Source of the DNA: Chlorokybus atmophyticus
Lineage: Eukaryota > Streptophyta > Chlorokybophyceae > Chlorokybales > Chlorokybaceae
Direction: 5' to 3'
Assembly: GCA_009103225.1 (NCBI GenBank)
Contig: RHPI01003009.1
Location: forward strand, 601,354 to 665,353
DNA: 64,000 nt
Shown here: positions 1 through 8,973 of the stretch, piece after piece
Position numbering within the stretch: the first letter of the stretch is position 1
Layout of the letters: the number at the start of each line of letters is the position of its first letter
The notes under the pieces: generated by a model
The model's database searches: none
What the model saw: only the letters and a program-made list of their open reading frames with translations
What the model was told of the DNA's origin: nothing
Made by a program: the position numbers and the translations under genes

Positions 1-108
1 GCATGAAGCCATAGCGTTACTGCTGTATTACCAGATGCCAGCTGTGGTGTTGGTGCTTGAATGGCACTCTGCTGCGTGGTGACCAGTGTTCCGCAACTGG
101 CAGTTTGC

Positions 109-1265
109 TTAGTGAGTGCCTGTGTTGCTTTGGGGCATTGGGTAAGCGTACCTTTCGTGTAAATAACGGTGCATGATGGCAGATCTTCTCCATGTGCTTT
201 GAGCATGTATTTCTTCTAGAGTAACACCAGCATGGAAGGCGCTTTGAGCGGCACCACGCCTGAAAGAGTGCAACCCCAGGTGAGGCCTATATATGCCACA
301 TGCCTTGCAACAGCGCACAACCGCATGGTATGCATAATTGCTAGACATGTTATGCTCTTCCCACTTTGACCTATTCTTGGCAACAGGCCGAAATAGAGGA
401 CCAGCCGTGATGGCGAAGCAGCTTCCGCGACAGTAGGTTAGATAGGCATATAGCACTTCAGGGAACTTTACAGGCAGACTACTGCTGCACACTTGTATGC
501 TAGGTGCACCTCCGGTGCTGCAGTTCTAGAGATGTGTGACAGTGGCCATCAGCCTGGAACCTGCCACATGTATCTAGTGCATCTGTAAGCGCGCACCTTC
601 ACCACCCCGTTGCCATGTGCACCATAGGTATACACAAAGTGCATAGTCGCGGCAGAGCACCGCCTTGTCACATGTGACCATCAATGGCGGAGGTATGGTA
701 CACAGCTGCTGCTGGAAGTATTGGATCAGCACGCGCATGTCGTTAATTGCCGATGGCACAGCAGCAATAGGTTGAACGTCTTGCCGAGCAGCAAACTTGG
801 CATACCCTTGACGGAACTCGCGCACGTCCATGGACAGAATCGGGTTCCCTGTAGACATGTTGCTATCCCAAGGGCTGATGCGTCCTAGCATTCTGAACGA
901 GCATGTGAGATGTGAGATCACATTGTTCAGTGTAGTGCTGGAGATCATGTGATGGCCTTGGCGGTCAAGCCTGCCAGCCTTGCCAATGTGTGTGTTGGTG
1001 CAATGCCAGCAAGGTAGCTTGTGACGACAGCTGGGGTGACATTGGCAACGGCAATGTAGAGCTCGGGATGTTGCAGGTAGTTGGCAAACTCTTGCTAGGC
1101 GCGATCGTGTTGATTGCGAGTGTCATCAGATACAGATTCACGGCTGATGCGCTCCACTTCCAACAGCGCTGCCGCTGCTCGCTGTCGCAGATTGCAACTG
1201 ACTACTCGTTGAGGACGAACCGTTGCGCGTGCGGTGCGTTGAGCATCAGCAGAGTGTTGCAAGCG
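109..1265 (-). pseudogene. Tyrosine recombinase (YR transposon) gene, broken
   Basis: Read on the minus strand, three frames together give a tyrosine recombinase. The N-terminal part (about 1265-955) is helical and contains QEFANYLQHPELYIAVANV and VVTSYLAGIA, as in SAM-like core-binding domains. The middle (948-574) has GNPILSMDVREFRQGYAK and ends in WQRGGEGARLQ, matching the first catalytic Arg box. The C-terminal part (492-109) has HLGLHSFRRGAA (the HxxR box), a Trp in the expected place (STWRRS) and the nucleophile region MHRYLHE. The copy is dead: there is a TAG inside the N-terminal frame at 1095-1097, a frame change near 955, a TAG at 574, and another frame change between 574 and 492. 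Such enzymes belong to Crypton, DIRS or PAT-type elements. No partner reverse transcriptase is seen, so the class is undecided. Confidence 0.72.
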
Positions 1266-1431
1266 TTATGCGACGTCCATCTGCAAAAGGACCAAACATT
1301 GTCAAACAATATAACACAACCATTGTGATTTGCAACTTTCTCGATACAGTGCACCAGGCTCTACATCTACAACTCTTCCCTACCAATATATGTTTGGGAG
1401 GGTGAGGTAGAATGTTCTATGCATTTACAAT

Positions 1432-1467
1432 CGTTCATCGTGTAAACCATAGTTATAACGATGAACG
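1432..1467. repeat. Short perfect inverted repeat
   Basis: CGTTCATCGT at 1432-1441 and its exact reverse complement at 1458-1467 are separated by 16 bases and could form a 10-bp stem. It lies in an AT-rich gene-free stretch. A related CGCTCATCGTG occurs near 1550. It may be the remains of a small MITE; nothing more can be said. Confidence 0.4.
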
Positions 1468-1578
1468 CGTTGCATCGTAGGGCTTAGATGTTTTTGCCAA
1501 ATTTGGACTTGAGGTAGAAATATTGTTTGTGAAAAAAAAGAAATGTAGATCGCTCATCGTGTGTAAAGTAGTAGTAGT

Positions 1579-1643
1579 ATAATCGGAATCGATTCAAGAA
1601 CATTGAGCATGCGACAACGCCTTAACCATTAAGCTACAAGTGC
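1579..1643 (-). other. tRNA-like fragment, probable SINE head
   Basis: On the minus strand from 1643 the sequence begins GCACTTGTAGCTTAATGG, which fits the start of a tRNA with an A-box (TAGCTTAATGG) and a D-arm. About 35 bases further on is a weak B-box (GAATCGATTCC). The piece is about 65 bases, shorter than a tRNA, and the acceptor and anticodon stems do not pair well. A tRNA-derived SINE or a decayed tRNA gene is the likely reading. Confidence 0.35.
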
Positions 1644-2351
1644 ATGTACCAGTAGGGACAAATGAGTCCTTCGTAATTATAGTTTACAACAATGTGCTGC
1701 TTGGCGACTGTCGAGTTGGCGGCGGTAATTGCTGATGGACAGTTGGCGATTGTCCCTTTGATAAACCTATAGGCTGTGCCTATGCATGTATAAGCAGTTA
1801 TAGACTTTACCAATATTATAAACAGATGATCATTAGACAGCCGCAACTCGGCGGCTGCCAGTACGCCAGTATATGTATGGCTGTTCATAAGTTTGTAACC
1901 TTGCTAGGAATTGTCGTTGTCGTAATGCCTGGTATTGAGGCGTGATATGTAGCAGCCAAATTGCGGCTGTCATCGAAACCAGTGTACATGGTTGGGCTGT
2001 TAATGAACGTGTGGTTTTACGAGGTGTCATGCGTTTTGAGTAAGTAAGGCTATAAGCTTAAGTTGATTGCAACTTGATACATGCTGCTAAAAACAGACAC
2101 ATTATTAGTGCAATACAAGCAAAACATTAAGTTAAGTTTATTGATAATCTATTGTGAATAGCATCATCTGTAATTACATATGATAGTTAGTACGATTGCA
2201 TACGTTTTGGTGAAGTAATGATATGCTATATCATAATCATAATACATATATATAAGTTACTTTATTATATTATCAAGTTGGAAATGTACAAGCGATCATG
2301 GTGTATTGATTATTAGCACAGCCGCATTATGCACATCCTCTTATTGTCAGG
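1644..2351. other. Gene-free AT-rich stretch
   Basis: The region between the tRNA-like fragment and the Harbinger left end is AT-rich. Its open frames are short and resemble no family. I see no gene or long repeat in it. Confidence 0.5.
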
Positions 2352-2386
2352 GGCTCTCCCCACCTGCGGGATAAAGGCGGGATAGG
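2352..2386 (+). repeat. Left terminal inverted repeat of Harbinger element
   Basis: It matches 7783-7817 in inverse orientation at 34 of 35 positions. The core GCGGGATA is repeated just inside, within the palindrome at 2377-2405. Confidence 0.9.
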
Positions 2387-2405
2387 TTTTGGGTACCTAT
2401 CCCGC
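2377..2405. repeat. Subterminal palindrome in Harbinger left end
   Basis: GCGGGATAGGT (2377-2387) and ACCTATCCCGC (2395-2405) form a perfect 11-bp stem around a 7-base loop. It overlaps the terminal repeat and reuses its GCGGGATA word, so it may be a binding site for the transposase or its Myb-like partner. Confidence 0.7.
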
Positions 2406-2873
2406 GTCTATGCGACGAAATGAGTCCCCACCGGCGCGATAAACACGCGTTTATCCAATGCGCGCCGCAATGGTACGAGGAATAGAGGTGTGGGATAAAC
2501 GTGAGCTATCCCATTAAGATCAACTGTTTTTGAGAATAGTCGGTGCAGTGGGATAACCGCTAATAGTGCACCAGCGAGCGCCACGTGTGTTGTAACTGCG
2601 GAGAAGTGACCAAGCTGAAACTTAACGTCATTTGCAGGTAAACTTTTCAGCGGCAACGCTGGCACTGCGCGAGCGGCAGAGGCGGCGGCGGCGGTGGGGT
2701 GTTTGGGGTGCGGCGTGAGGGTAGGGTTCCTAGCGTTGACGTCAGCTAGTGGGCTATACGAACATGGCAGGCAACCAGTGGATCAGGCGACCTGACGGCA
2801 GCGTTTTCGATCGCTATGCCAATAGTCAGTACGTGGCAGGTAGGCCACCTATTGTAAACTGTTCTGGGCTTGC

Positions 2874-3236
2874 TTTGTGCATTGTCATTGTGAGCTGCTA
2901 GAGAGTGGTTTGTAATGTTGTGAGTAGCATAGAGGTAGCACTACTATGCCAGCAACGGTGCAGTGTAGTTGTAGTTGTTGAGTTGAAACTGTGCCTATAT
3001 ACGTCAGAGCAACTTGTACGCTCATATTGTTGTCATGTGCGTGCAATGTTGTGAGCTTTGTGCATTGTCTTGAGCTGCTAGAGAGTGGTTTGTAATGTTG
3101 TGAGTAGCACAGCGGTAGCACTACTATGCCAGCAATGGTGCAGTGTAGTTGTAGTTGTTGAGTTGTTGAACTGTGCCTATATACGTTAGAGCAACTTGTA
3201 CGCTCATGTTGTCGTCATGTGTGTGCAATGTTGTGA
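2874..3236. repeat. 180-bp tandem repeat, two copies plus a degenerate third
   Basis: The block starting at TTTGTGCATTGTC (2874) recurs 180-182 bases later (3056) with high identity through both units, including TGAGCTGCTAGAGAGTGG and CAGTGTAGTTGTAGTTGTTG. A shorter, more diverged third copy lies at about 3462-3625. The array sits inside the Harbinger element upstream of the Myb-like gene. Confidence 0.85.
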
Positions 3237-3730
3237 GCAAGTTGTAGTCAACACAAACAAGCTAGCATTGCTTAAGTGTAGAGTTTGTTGCTGACTCTCT
3301 TCATCAATGCACATGCATATGTAAAGAGCAGTTTGTGTATTCTCTCATGAACTGACTAACGCCTGCATGCAGCTCAATGCATTGGGTGCGTGAATGTACC
3401 ATGAAGACAACAGTGTGACAGCCTATAGTGGGTGATAAAAGTATGCGTGTGTTGTGGCTAATACAATGTTGTGAGTAGCTGGAGGGTATGGCACCAATGC
3501 GCGCAATGGTGCATTGTAATTGTAGTTGTACTTGTTGACTACTTGAAGTTGTGCACATACACGTCAGAGCAACTTGTATGCTCTGGTTCTTGTCACGGGC
3601 GTGCATGTTGCGAGCCACTTGTGATCATGCTAGCCATGGTCAACCGTAGTTGTAGTTGCTGACTTGTGTGTTCAATACACAAACATACGTTCAGTTTGTG
3701 TACGCTTCCATGAGCTGATAAACTGACAGA

Positions 3731-5517
3731 ACTAGAGGAGGAGGCAGAACGGCGTAGGGAGGCAGCAGCTCGCCAGCAAGCAGAGCCAGTTGCGCCTCAC
3801 ACGCTTGCCTTTGACTCTCTTGGCCCGCATGTGGGCATGCACGTCCCTGCAGGCTACGACAGCGTGCCGGCATGGGACGACCTACAAAGGCAGGTGAGCT
3901 AGGCTTGGCTTGTGCATGCGCTGGTGCTTGCGTTTATTGACGCATTATTGGTAGGTTGGTCATGCTTTTATGCCAGCAGCAATGGCGGGAATGCGGGCAC
4001 CTGTCCAGCCAGATGCACACTCATATCACTATAGCCAGACGCGCAACCCAATGCCATCCATTCCCGCTAGCATGCAGCAGCCGTTCCTTGACAGCATGCA
4101 GCCTTCAACATCCAGTCAGGTTGATGATGTCAACATCAGCAAGCATGTGTTGTGGCGTTGACTATGTCGTTAACTTAAGACAAGGCTTGACACCGTCATT
4201 GTTGTTGTGCAGTCAGCATACACAAGTACGCCGCGCACACTGGCCAACAGGGTACACGCCCAAACTCCAGCAGGCACGCATGCAGATGTGCCACATGCGA
4301 ATGCGGATGAGCTTACACCCACCATGGTGAGTGCTGCTTGTGAAGTTAACATGTTATAGTGTGTGTATGTCAATTCCTGAGTGAAAGTGCGCAGGCATCA
4401 GATGCGCAAGGCATGAAGAGAAAGCCCACAGCCAAGCGCACGAAAGCCGGGGTCAGTGCGCGTGCTAAGAATGGTGCCGCTGTCGACAACCCGAAAGCTT
4501 TCGAGTGGACTGTCGAGGTCGTGAGGCAGATGTTTGAGGCACATGGTGAGGCTGTCGCGTTCCTGCAGCTGAAACACAAAACACTGCCACGCAAAAGCAC
4601 ATCTGGTTATTGACTGCTCAGCGCATGGGCATGTCAGCGTCAGTGGGCAAGATCAAGAACAAGTACAAGAACTTGTAGGCTGAGTACTCGGTGAGTCGGA
4701 GTTGTGACAGCTATTTTAAAGCACGTGTTTGTATTTAAAACTCACTCATTGCTGGGCAGGCATACGAGAAGGTGCGCAAACGCAGCGGTCAGACTGATTC
4801 GCCCACGGACGAGCATGGTCAGATAGTCAAGAAACCCAGCTTCTACGAGGAGTGCCATGGGCAGTGGCAAGACAACAAGTATATGGACTTGGCGGCGTTT
4901 TCGGATTCTAAGGCATTCAAGAAAATGGATATGTTGTATTTTGGCAGCGATGGTGAGGAAGAAGGCGACCTCTTTGATAGCGGGAGCTAGGATGACTACT
5001 CATACCCTAAGGACGACAAGCACGACAAATATGCAACTTACAATGGAGATGGGACTGTTGGGGATGTGAAAGACCCCGCAGAAAGCGGCAAGGCAAAGCG
5101 ACATCATCAGCAGGCCAAGCGACAGCCTCAAAAGGTAACAATCCATGTTGTACTGTTGTGTATAACGGTGGCGACGCACATTTGTCACCATTGCTATTGT
5201 TGTTAGGGGAGCCGCCCAGTTGGGTCAAGGACTGGTTGACGGCTCAAACCAAGAAGGACGACAGAGCGCGCGAGCGCGTGCAAGAGTTGGAGGCTCAGCG
5301 TGCCTATGACTACCAGCAAGACCAGCTTGCCTTGGAGCGCAGGAGGTTGGATCTGGAAGAGCGAGTTGCACAGCGGGCGGAAGAGCGCGCGGCGCGTGAA
5401 CTTGAGCTGCGCAGACAGGCACAACAGCCCCCAGCGTGGGTCTTGGCCTTCATGGCCGCTTTAAAGAAAGATGAGCCATTGAGTTCGGTTGTCTCCTTTG
5501 TGGCTAGCATACAATAA
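3731..5517 (+). pseudogene. Harbinger Myb/trihelix-like DNA-binding protein
   Basis: Several exons can be joined. One at about 3731-3893 contains ERRREAAARQQAEP, one near 3956-4120 encodes VGHAFMPAAMAGM onward, and one at 4207-4325 ends in ELTPTM before GTGAGT. The fourth (about 4396-4690) has a basic stretch and then the DNA-binding domain: FEWTVEVVRQMFEAHGEAV and, after a frameshift near 4606, QRMGMSASVGKIKNKYKNL. The fifth (about 4761-5135) contains KKPSFYEECHGQWQDNKYM. The last ends in an Arg/Glu-rich coiled coil (5209-5517). TAG stops interrupt it at 4676-4678 and 4988-4990, both compatible with a C-to-T change of a CAG codon. In this family the partner protein binds the termini and brings in the transposase. 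Exon limits are approximate. Confidence 0.65.
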
Positions 5518-5675
5518 ATCAGGTTGTGTATGTGACGCTTGCTCTCTGTTGATAATGGGAGTATCACTGCATGTGGTGAATGTCCCTCTTGTAATTGTGA
5601 GTGTGAGTGTGTGAGTTGTACAAGTCACGTTTACATGTGAAGTGTAACAGCAAGTCAGTCACATAGTTCTGTTAG

Positions 5676-7030
5676 CTAGGCTACACGAAACCCGCTCAGC
5701 CTTGCTATCTTCCTACGCATTAGCAACCCAGCTTCTCTGCCACGAGGTCGACCACGGCGTTGATCGGCAGCTGCCGCTATGTCACGCAATAAGTCCATGT
5801 GCCTATGGTTTTGCTGGTGGTCATCAACCCCATGCGCACGTCCTCGACACCCTCTTCTTTATGAGCCAAGCAGAAATTGTGTAGAATCATGCATGCCTCG
5901 CACACCAAATTAATGGCCGCAGGGTTGCGAATGCCTATGCCGGTTAAGGTTGTCAGCCACACGTTCTTTAACGCTCCAATAGTGCGCTCGATATGCATGC
6001 GCACACTGCTAAACTAATCGTTGAACGCAGCTTCCGCTGAGCCCTCAGGCTCTATCTCAAAGGGAACAATCACAAATGGTCTTAGAATGTACCCGGCATC
6101 AGACATAAACCATGCAGCAACAGGGAAACCACCTGCCTCACACATCCTCCCCAAACTGCTGCAGGACCATACAGTCTTGTCATTGTTGCATCCTGGCATG
6201 CTGGAGAAGTAGTTGGTAATGTACTCGTGCTCATCACATACCACCATCGAGTTCGTGGCGTAATAACCCTTGTAGCAATTGTACTCATCCGCAACTTGCG
6301 CGGATGCAGCTACAGGTCGCGAATGCAAAAAGAGTGTTCTGTCAACGATGCCGCATAGCCCCACAAATCCTCGTGCATTTGGATTCCGCGGCGCACTCAT
6401 CAAATTGAATGCCTGTTGCACATCTTTCATTGAGCGCTCGAAATTGCCAACTTCCGGATGGTGAGGGCCACCAGGCCAGCGCACATACATTGGACCAACA
6501 ATACGCTTTACAGCGCGCCAGAAGCGCAACAGTTCTCGCTGTGAAGTTGACTTGCCTATGCCGAAGAGGTGCGAAATGCTCAGGTCGCTCAAGTTGTGTG
6601 CCAGCTTGTAAAGCATTGATGCAACACGCCTCTTCAGGCCAATAGCTTGGCGGTACTTTGTGTGTTGCCGTTGCAAGCGTGGCCTAAGCATATCACAAAA
6701 AAGGTCAAAAGCAGGATGAGAAATACGAAATGCCTCAACCCATCGCGATCCGGTGAGATGCTGAGCATGCCGGTCCCACCACATATCATCACGAAAATGT
6801 TTCCACACTCTGCCACTCGTAAAAATCCCCACCTCCTTCTTTAGGCTTGCCAATAAATCAACAAGAAAGAAGCAGAAGAAGAGTAGTAAGACCGTTCATT
6901 GTGGATTGCTGGCGCACAAGCTAGGTCCAACAACATTGCCTCATCATCCAGGCTTTGATTGAATTGCAACTGCATGTCCTCTATCTCCGCATCAAATGCA
7001 TCACGCATGCGAATGCGCATCCGTTCCTGA
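5676..7030 (-). pseudogene. PIF/Harbinger DDE transposase, broken
   Basis: The N-terminal segment (about 7030-6870) contains RMRDAFDAEIEDMQLQF. It changes frame into the main open frame (6853-6014), which has LKRRVASMLYKLAHN, a helix-turn-helix region (LSDLSISHLFGIGKSTSQRE), GLCGIVDRTLF around the first catalytic Asp, PGCNNDKTVWSCS around the second, and FMSDAGYILRPFVIVP. After a single TAG at 6012-6014 the same frame resumes with FSSVRMHIERTIGALKNVW, which carries the catalytic Glu, and NLVCEACMILHNFC. A final frame change leads to an Arg-rich tail near 5676. The stop and the frame changes make it inactive unless read through. Confidence 0.8.
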
Positions 7031-7129
7031 TTGTCTAGCTAACATCATGATGACGACAGCGCAGAATGCGGTGGCGTCATCCATAGCTGGAAGGGGCTCT
7101 GTCAACACACGCAAAGACAACAATCAAAA

Positions 7130-7320
7130 TGCCTGTCAAGTCTTCGCACGCACGCACGCATTGACTTACACACACTGCTATGCAACACAAACACACACAC
7201 AGACACGTTCTCGGTTCAAGATACTGCGTAGGCCTACTAGTGATACACAAGCACGCAGTCAGGCATCTCTCACATACACGCGTGCACGCGCGCACGCATA
7301 AACACACGTACGCCTATTTC
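7130..7320. repeat. CA-rich simple sequence
   Basis: Imperfect CACACA and ACGCACGC runs lie within the right half of the Harbinger element, upstream of the transposase gene. Open frames crossing it are repeat artefacts. Confidence 0.7.
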
Positions 7321-7782
7321 AAGCAACACAGGCACTCACCCTGCAATGTATGCAATCGTCTACTGCACACTTAATGAGTTAGTCGATAACGGATCAATCT
7401 TGGCCCGCCAAAACCATACAAGTCATGTCACACATATACACACACATATAAAAGCATAAAATTACACATATAGTAGCTTACTTTTGTGACGCCTAAAGCT
7501 GCTTACAGCCACATATCCTCTCCGCCAAATGCCCACACACGCCGCCGCCATCCACAAGCTCACCGCCGCCACCGCCGTCAAGCCTGCTCATGGAGAGGCA
7601 GCCAGTGCCAGTGCCAAATGGCGCTAATTTGGTGCTATATATGGCGGTAAATGACGAGAGTCGCATGACTTCCGCGAGTCTTGTGACTGCCGCGACTTTC
7701 TAACCCTAATGTTCTATTATCAAGTGGGGAGTCGCCGGCGGATAGGATAGTTCGGCGCGATTCTCATAATGAGCGCGATTAT

Positions 7783-7817
7783 CCTATCCCGCCTCTATCC
7801 CGCAGGTGGGGAGAGCC
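7783..7817 (-). repeat. Right terminal inverted repeat of Harbinger element
   Basis: Inverse of 2352-2386 with one mismatch. It ends in GGGGAGAGCC at the outer edge. Confidence 0.9.
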
Positions 7818-8002
7818 TCTTAAGCCGACAGCTTATCAATTTGAAGCGTAAACATTGGCAGCCCCGGCTGTCAACTTAACAGCCACCAACTGTTTGCAAG
7901 CGTGCACATACAGTCGGTGCGTGCCTGTTATTGATCATTATGTAAGTAGTCCTTATACACATTGACGCTGAGTTACAAAGCCAGTATAACTATTGATCCG
8001 TG

Positions 8003-8133
8003 CTGTACCGTACATGGTGCTGCACGGACCATATACAGTCTGCCATAGCAGGGCCGCAGGGCCGCGGGATCGCACTGGTCTGTTTTCAAGAACCAGCGTT
8101 ATGTATAGGTCCGTGCCGCACCATACATCCCGT
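8003..8133. repeat. Imperfect long inverted repeat, MITE-like
   Basis: The left arm at about 8003-8035 (GGTGCTGCACGGACCATATA inside it) and the right arm at about 8095-8133 (ATAGGTCCGTGCCGCACCAT inside it) are reverse complements at roughly four of five positions. The spacer is GC-rich. It could fold into a hairpin of about 130 bases. Confidence 0.55.
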
Positions 8134-8420
8134 AAGACAACACCCTCCACCCTGACCTTTTTGTCACTCCTACCGCATGGTTGAAAGACTGCATTAGAGA
8201 CTCCCTCGCCTCATCAGCAGGGCAGTTGATTATTGGTTTTAGTTTCCCCCATAGATGTCCAATTGAACTCGGTTGTCATCAACTACACAGCAGCTCCGCT
8301 ACAGCGACGGCCTGCGACGCTGGCAGGATGAGCGTGACGCGGGGCGAGGTGCTCGATCGCGCTGTTCAGTATCACAAAGACAATGCAGAGTCGCGCGCGC
8401 TGCGTCAATAGGTGGCGCAT

Positions 8421-8845
8421 TGTTGAGAGTCATCCCTACATACGATCAGCATCGACCCTCCACACAGGAGTAGAAGGTCGTAAGGACAAGCACTAGGTCC
8501 GGACTTGGCAAGATGACGTCGTCGGACCAGACTCCGGACTCCAGACTGGAGCCTTACTAACTGCTTCGTATCTCCGCGTATACTTACTTATAATTGACAT
8601 GTAAGAGCTTGTTGGAAAGCTCTGGTTGTAAGAAAGACAACGCAGCTTAGAACACGTCAAAAGGCTGAGTATAGCTTACGCAGTGCTTGCAAACGTAGAC
8701 GTGTGTGTAACTGGCTGGTGTAAGAACCTGCGGACAACTTGTAATAGATGGATGTGATGTGACTTGTGTATGCTCTGGTGGCGGTAGCTCTGTCTCTGTG
8801 CATCCATGCTTGCCTCAACTACATGTGCATGCTAGTCCTTCAACA
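8421..8845 (+). repeat. 5' LTR of copia element
   Basis: Starts TGTTGAGAGTCATCCC and ends AGTCCTTCAACA. It aligns with 12920-13352 along its length with scattered substitutions and a small indel near the TTATAATTGACATG stretch. Confidence 0.93.
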
Positions 8846-8858
8846 GGTTATGGGCCCA
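8846..8858 (+). promoter_or_regulatory. Primer binding site, initiator Met tRNA anticodon arm
   Basis: GGTTATGGGCCCA directly follows the 5' LTR. It is the reverse complement of the conserved anticodon stem-loop of eukaryotic initiator methionine tRNA (TGGGCCCATAACC), not of a tRNA 3' end. Priming by an internal cleaved half-tRNA is known for Drosophila copia and relatives, so the same mechanism is inferred here. Confidence 0.75.
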
Positions 8859-8973
8859 CACTACGCTTGAGGAGTGTGAGACTAGCTTGTGTGCATAGTA
8901 GTTCTACACTACGATAGTCTGTTGGTAGCAGAGCCTTGGGTGTCACCTGCAAGAAAAGGCAAGCACGACAAAG

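Larger units (their letters stand above)
2352..7817. mobile_element. PIF/Harbinger DNA transposon, 5.47 kb
   Basis: The ends are 35-bp inverted repeats starting GGCTCTCCCCACCTGCGGGA, at 2352-2386 and 7783-7817, with one mismatch. Inside are the two proteins typical of the superfamily, in divergent ends of the element: a DDE transposase on the minus strand (right half) and a Myb/trihelix DNA-binding protein on the plus strand (left half). The usual 3-bp target duplication is not clear: the bases just outside are AGG on the left and TCT on the right. Both genes carry stop codons, so this copy is not autonomous, but the near-perfect termini suggest it was mobile fairly recently or could still be moved in trans. 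Confidence 0.85.
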
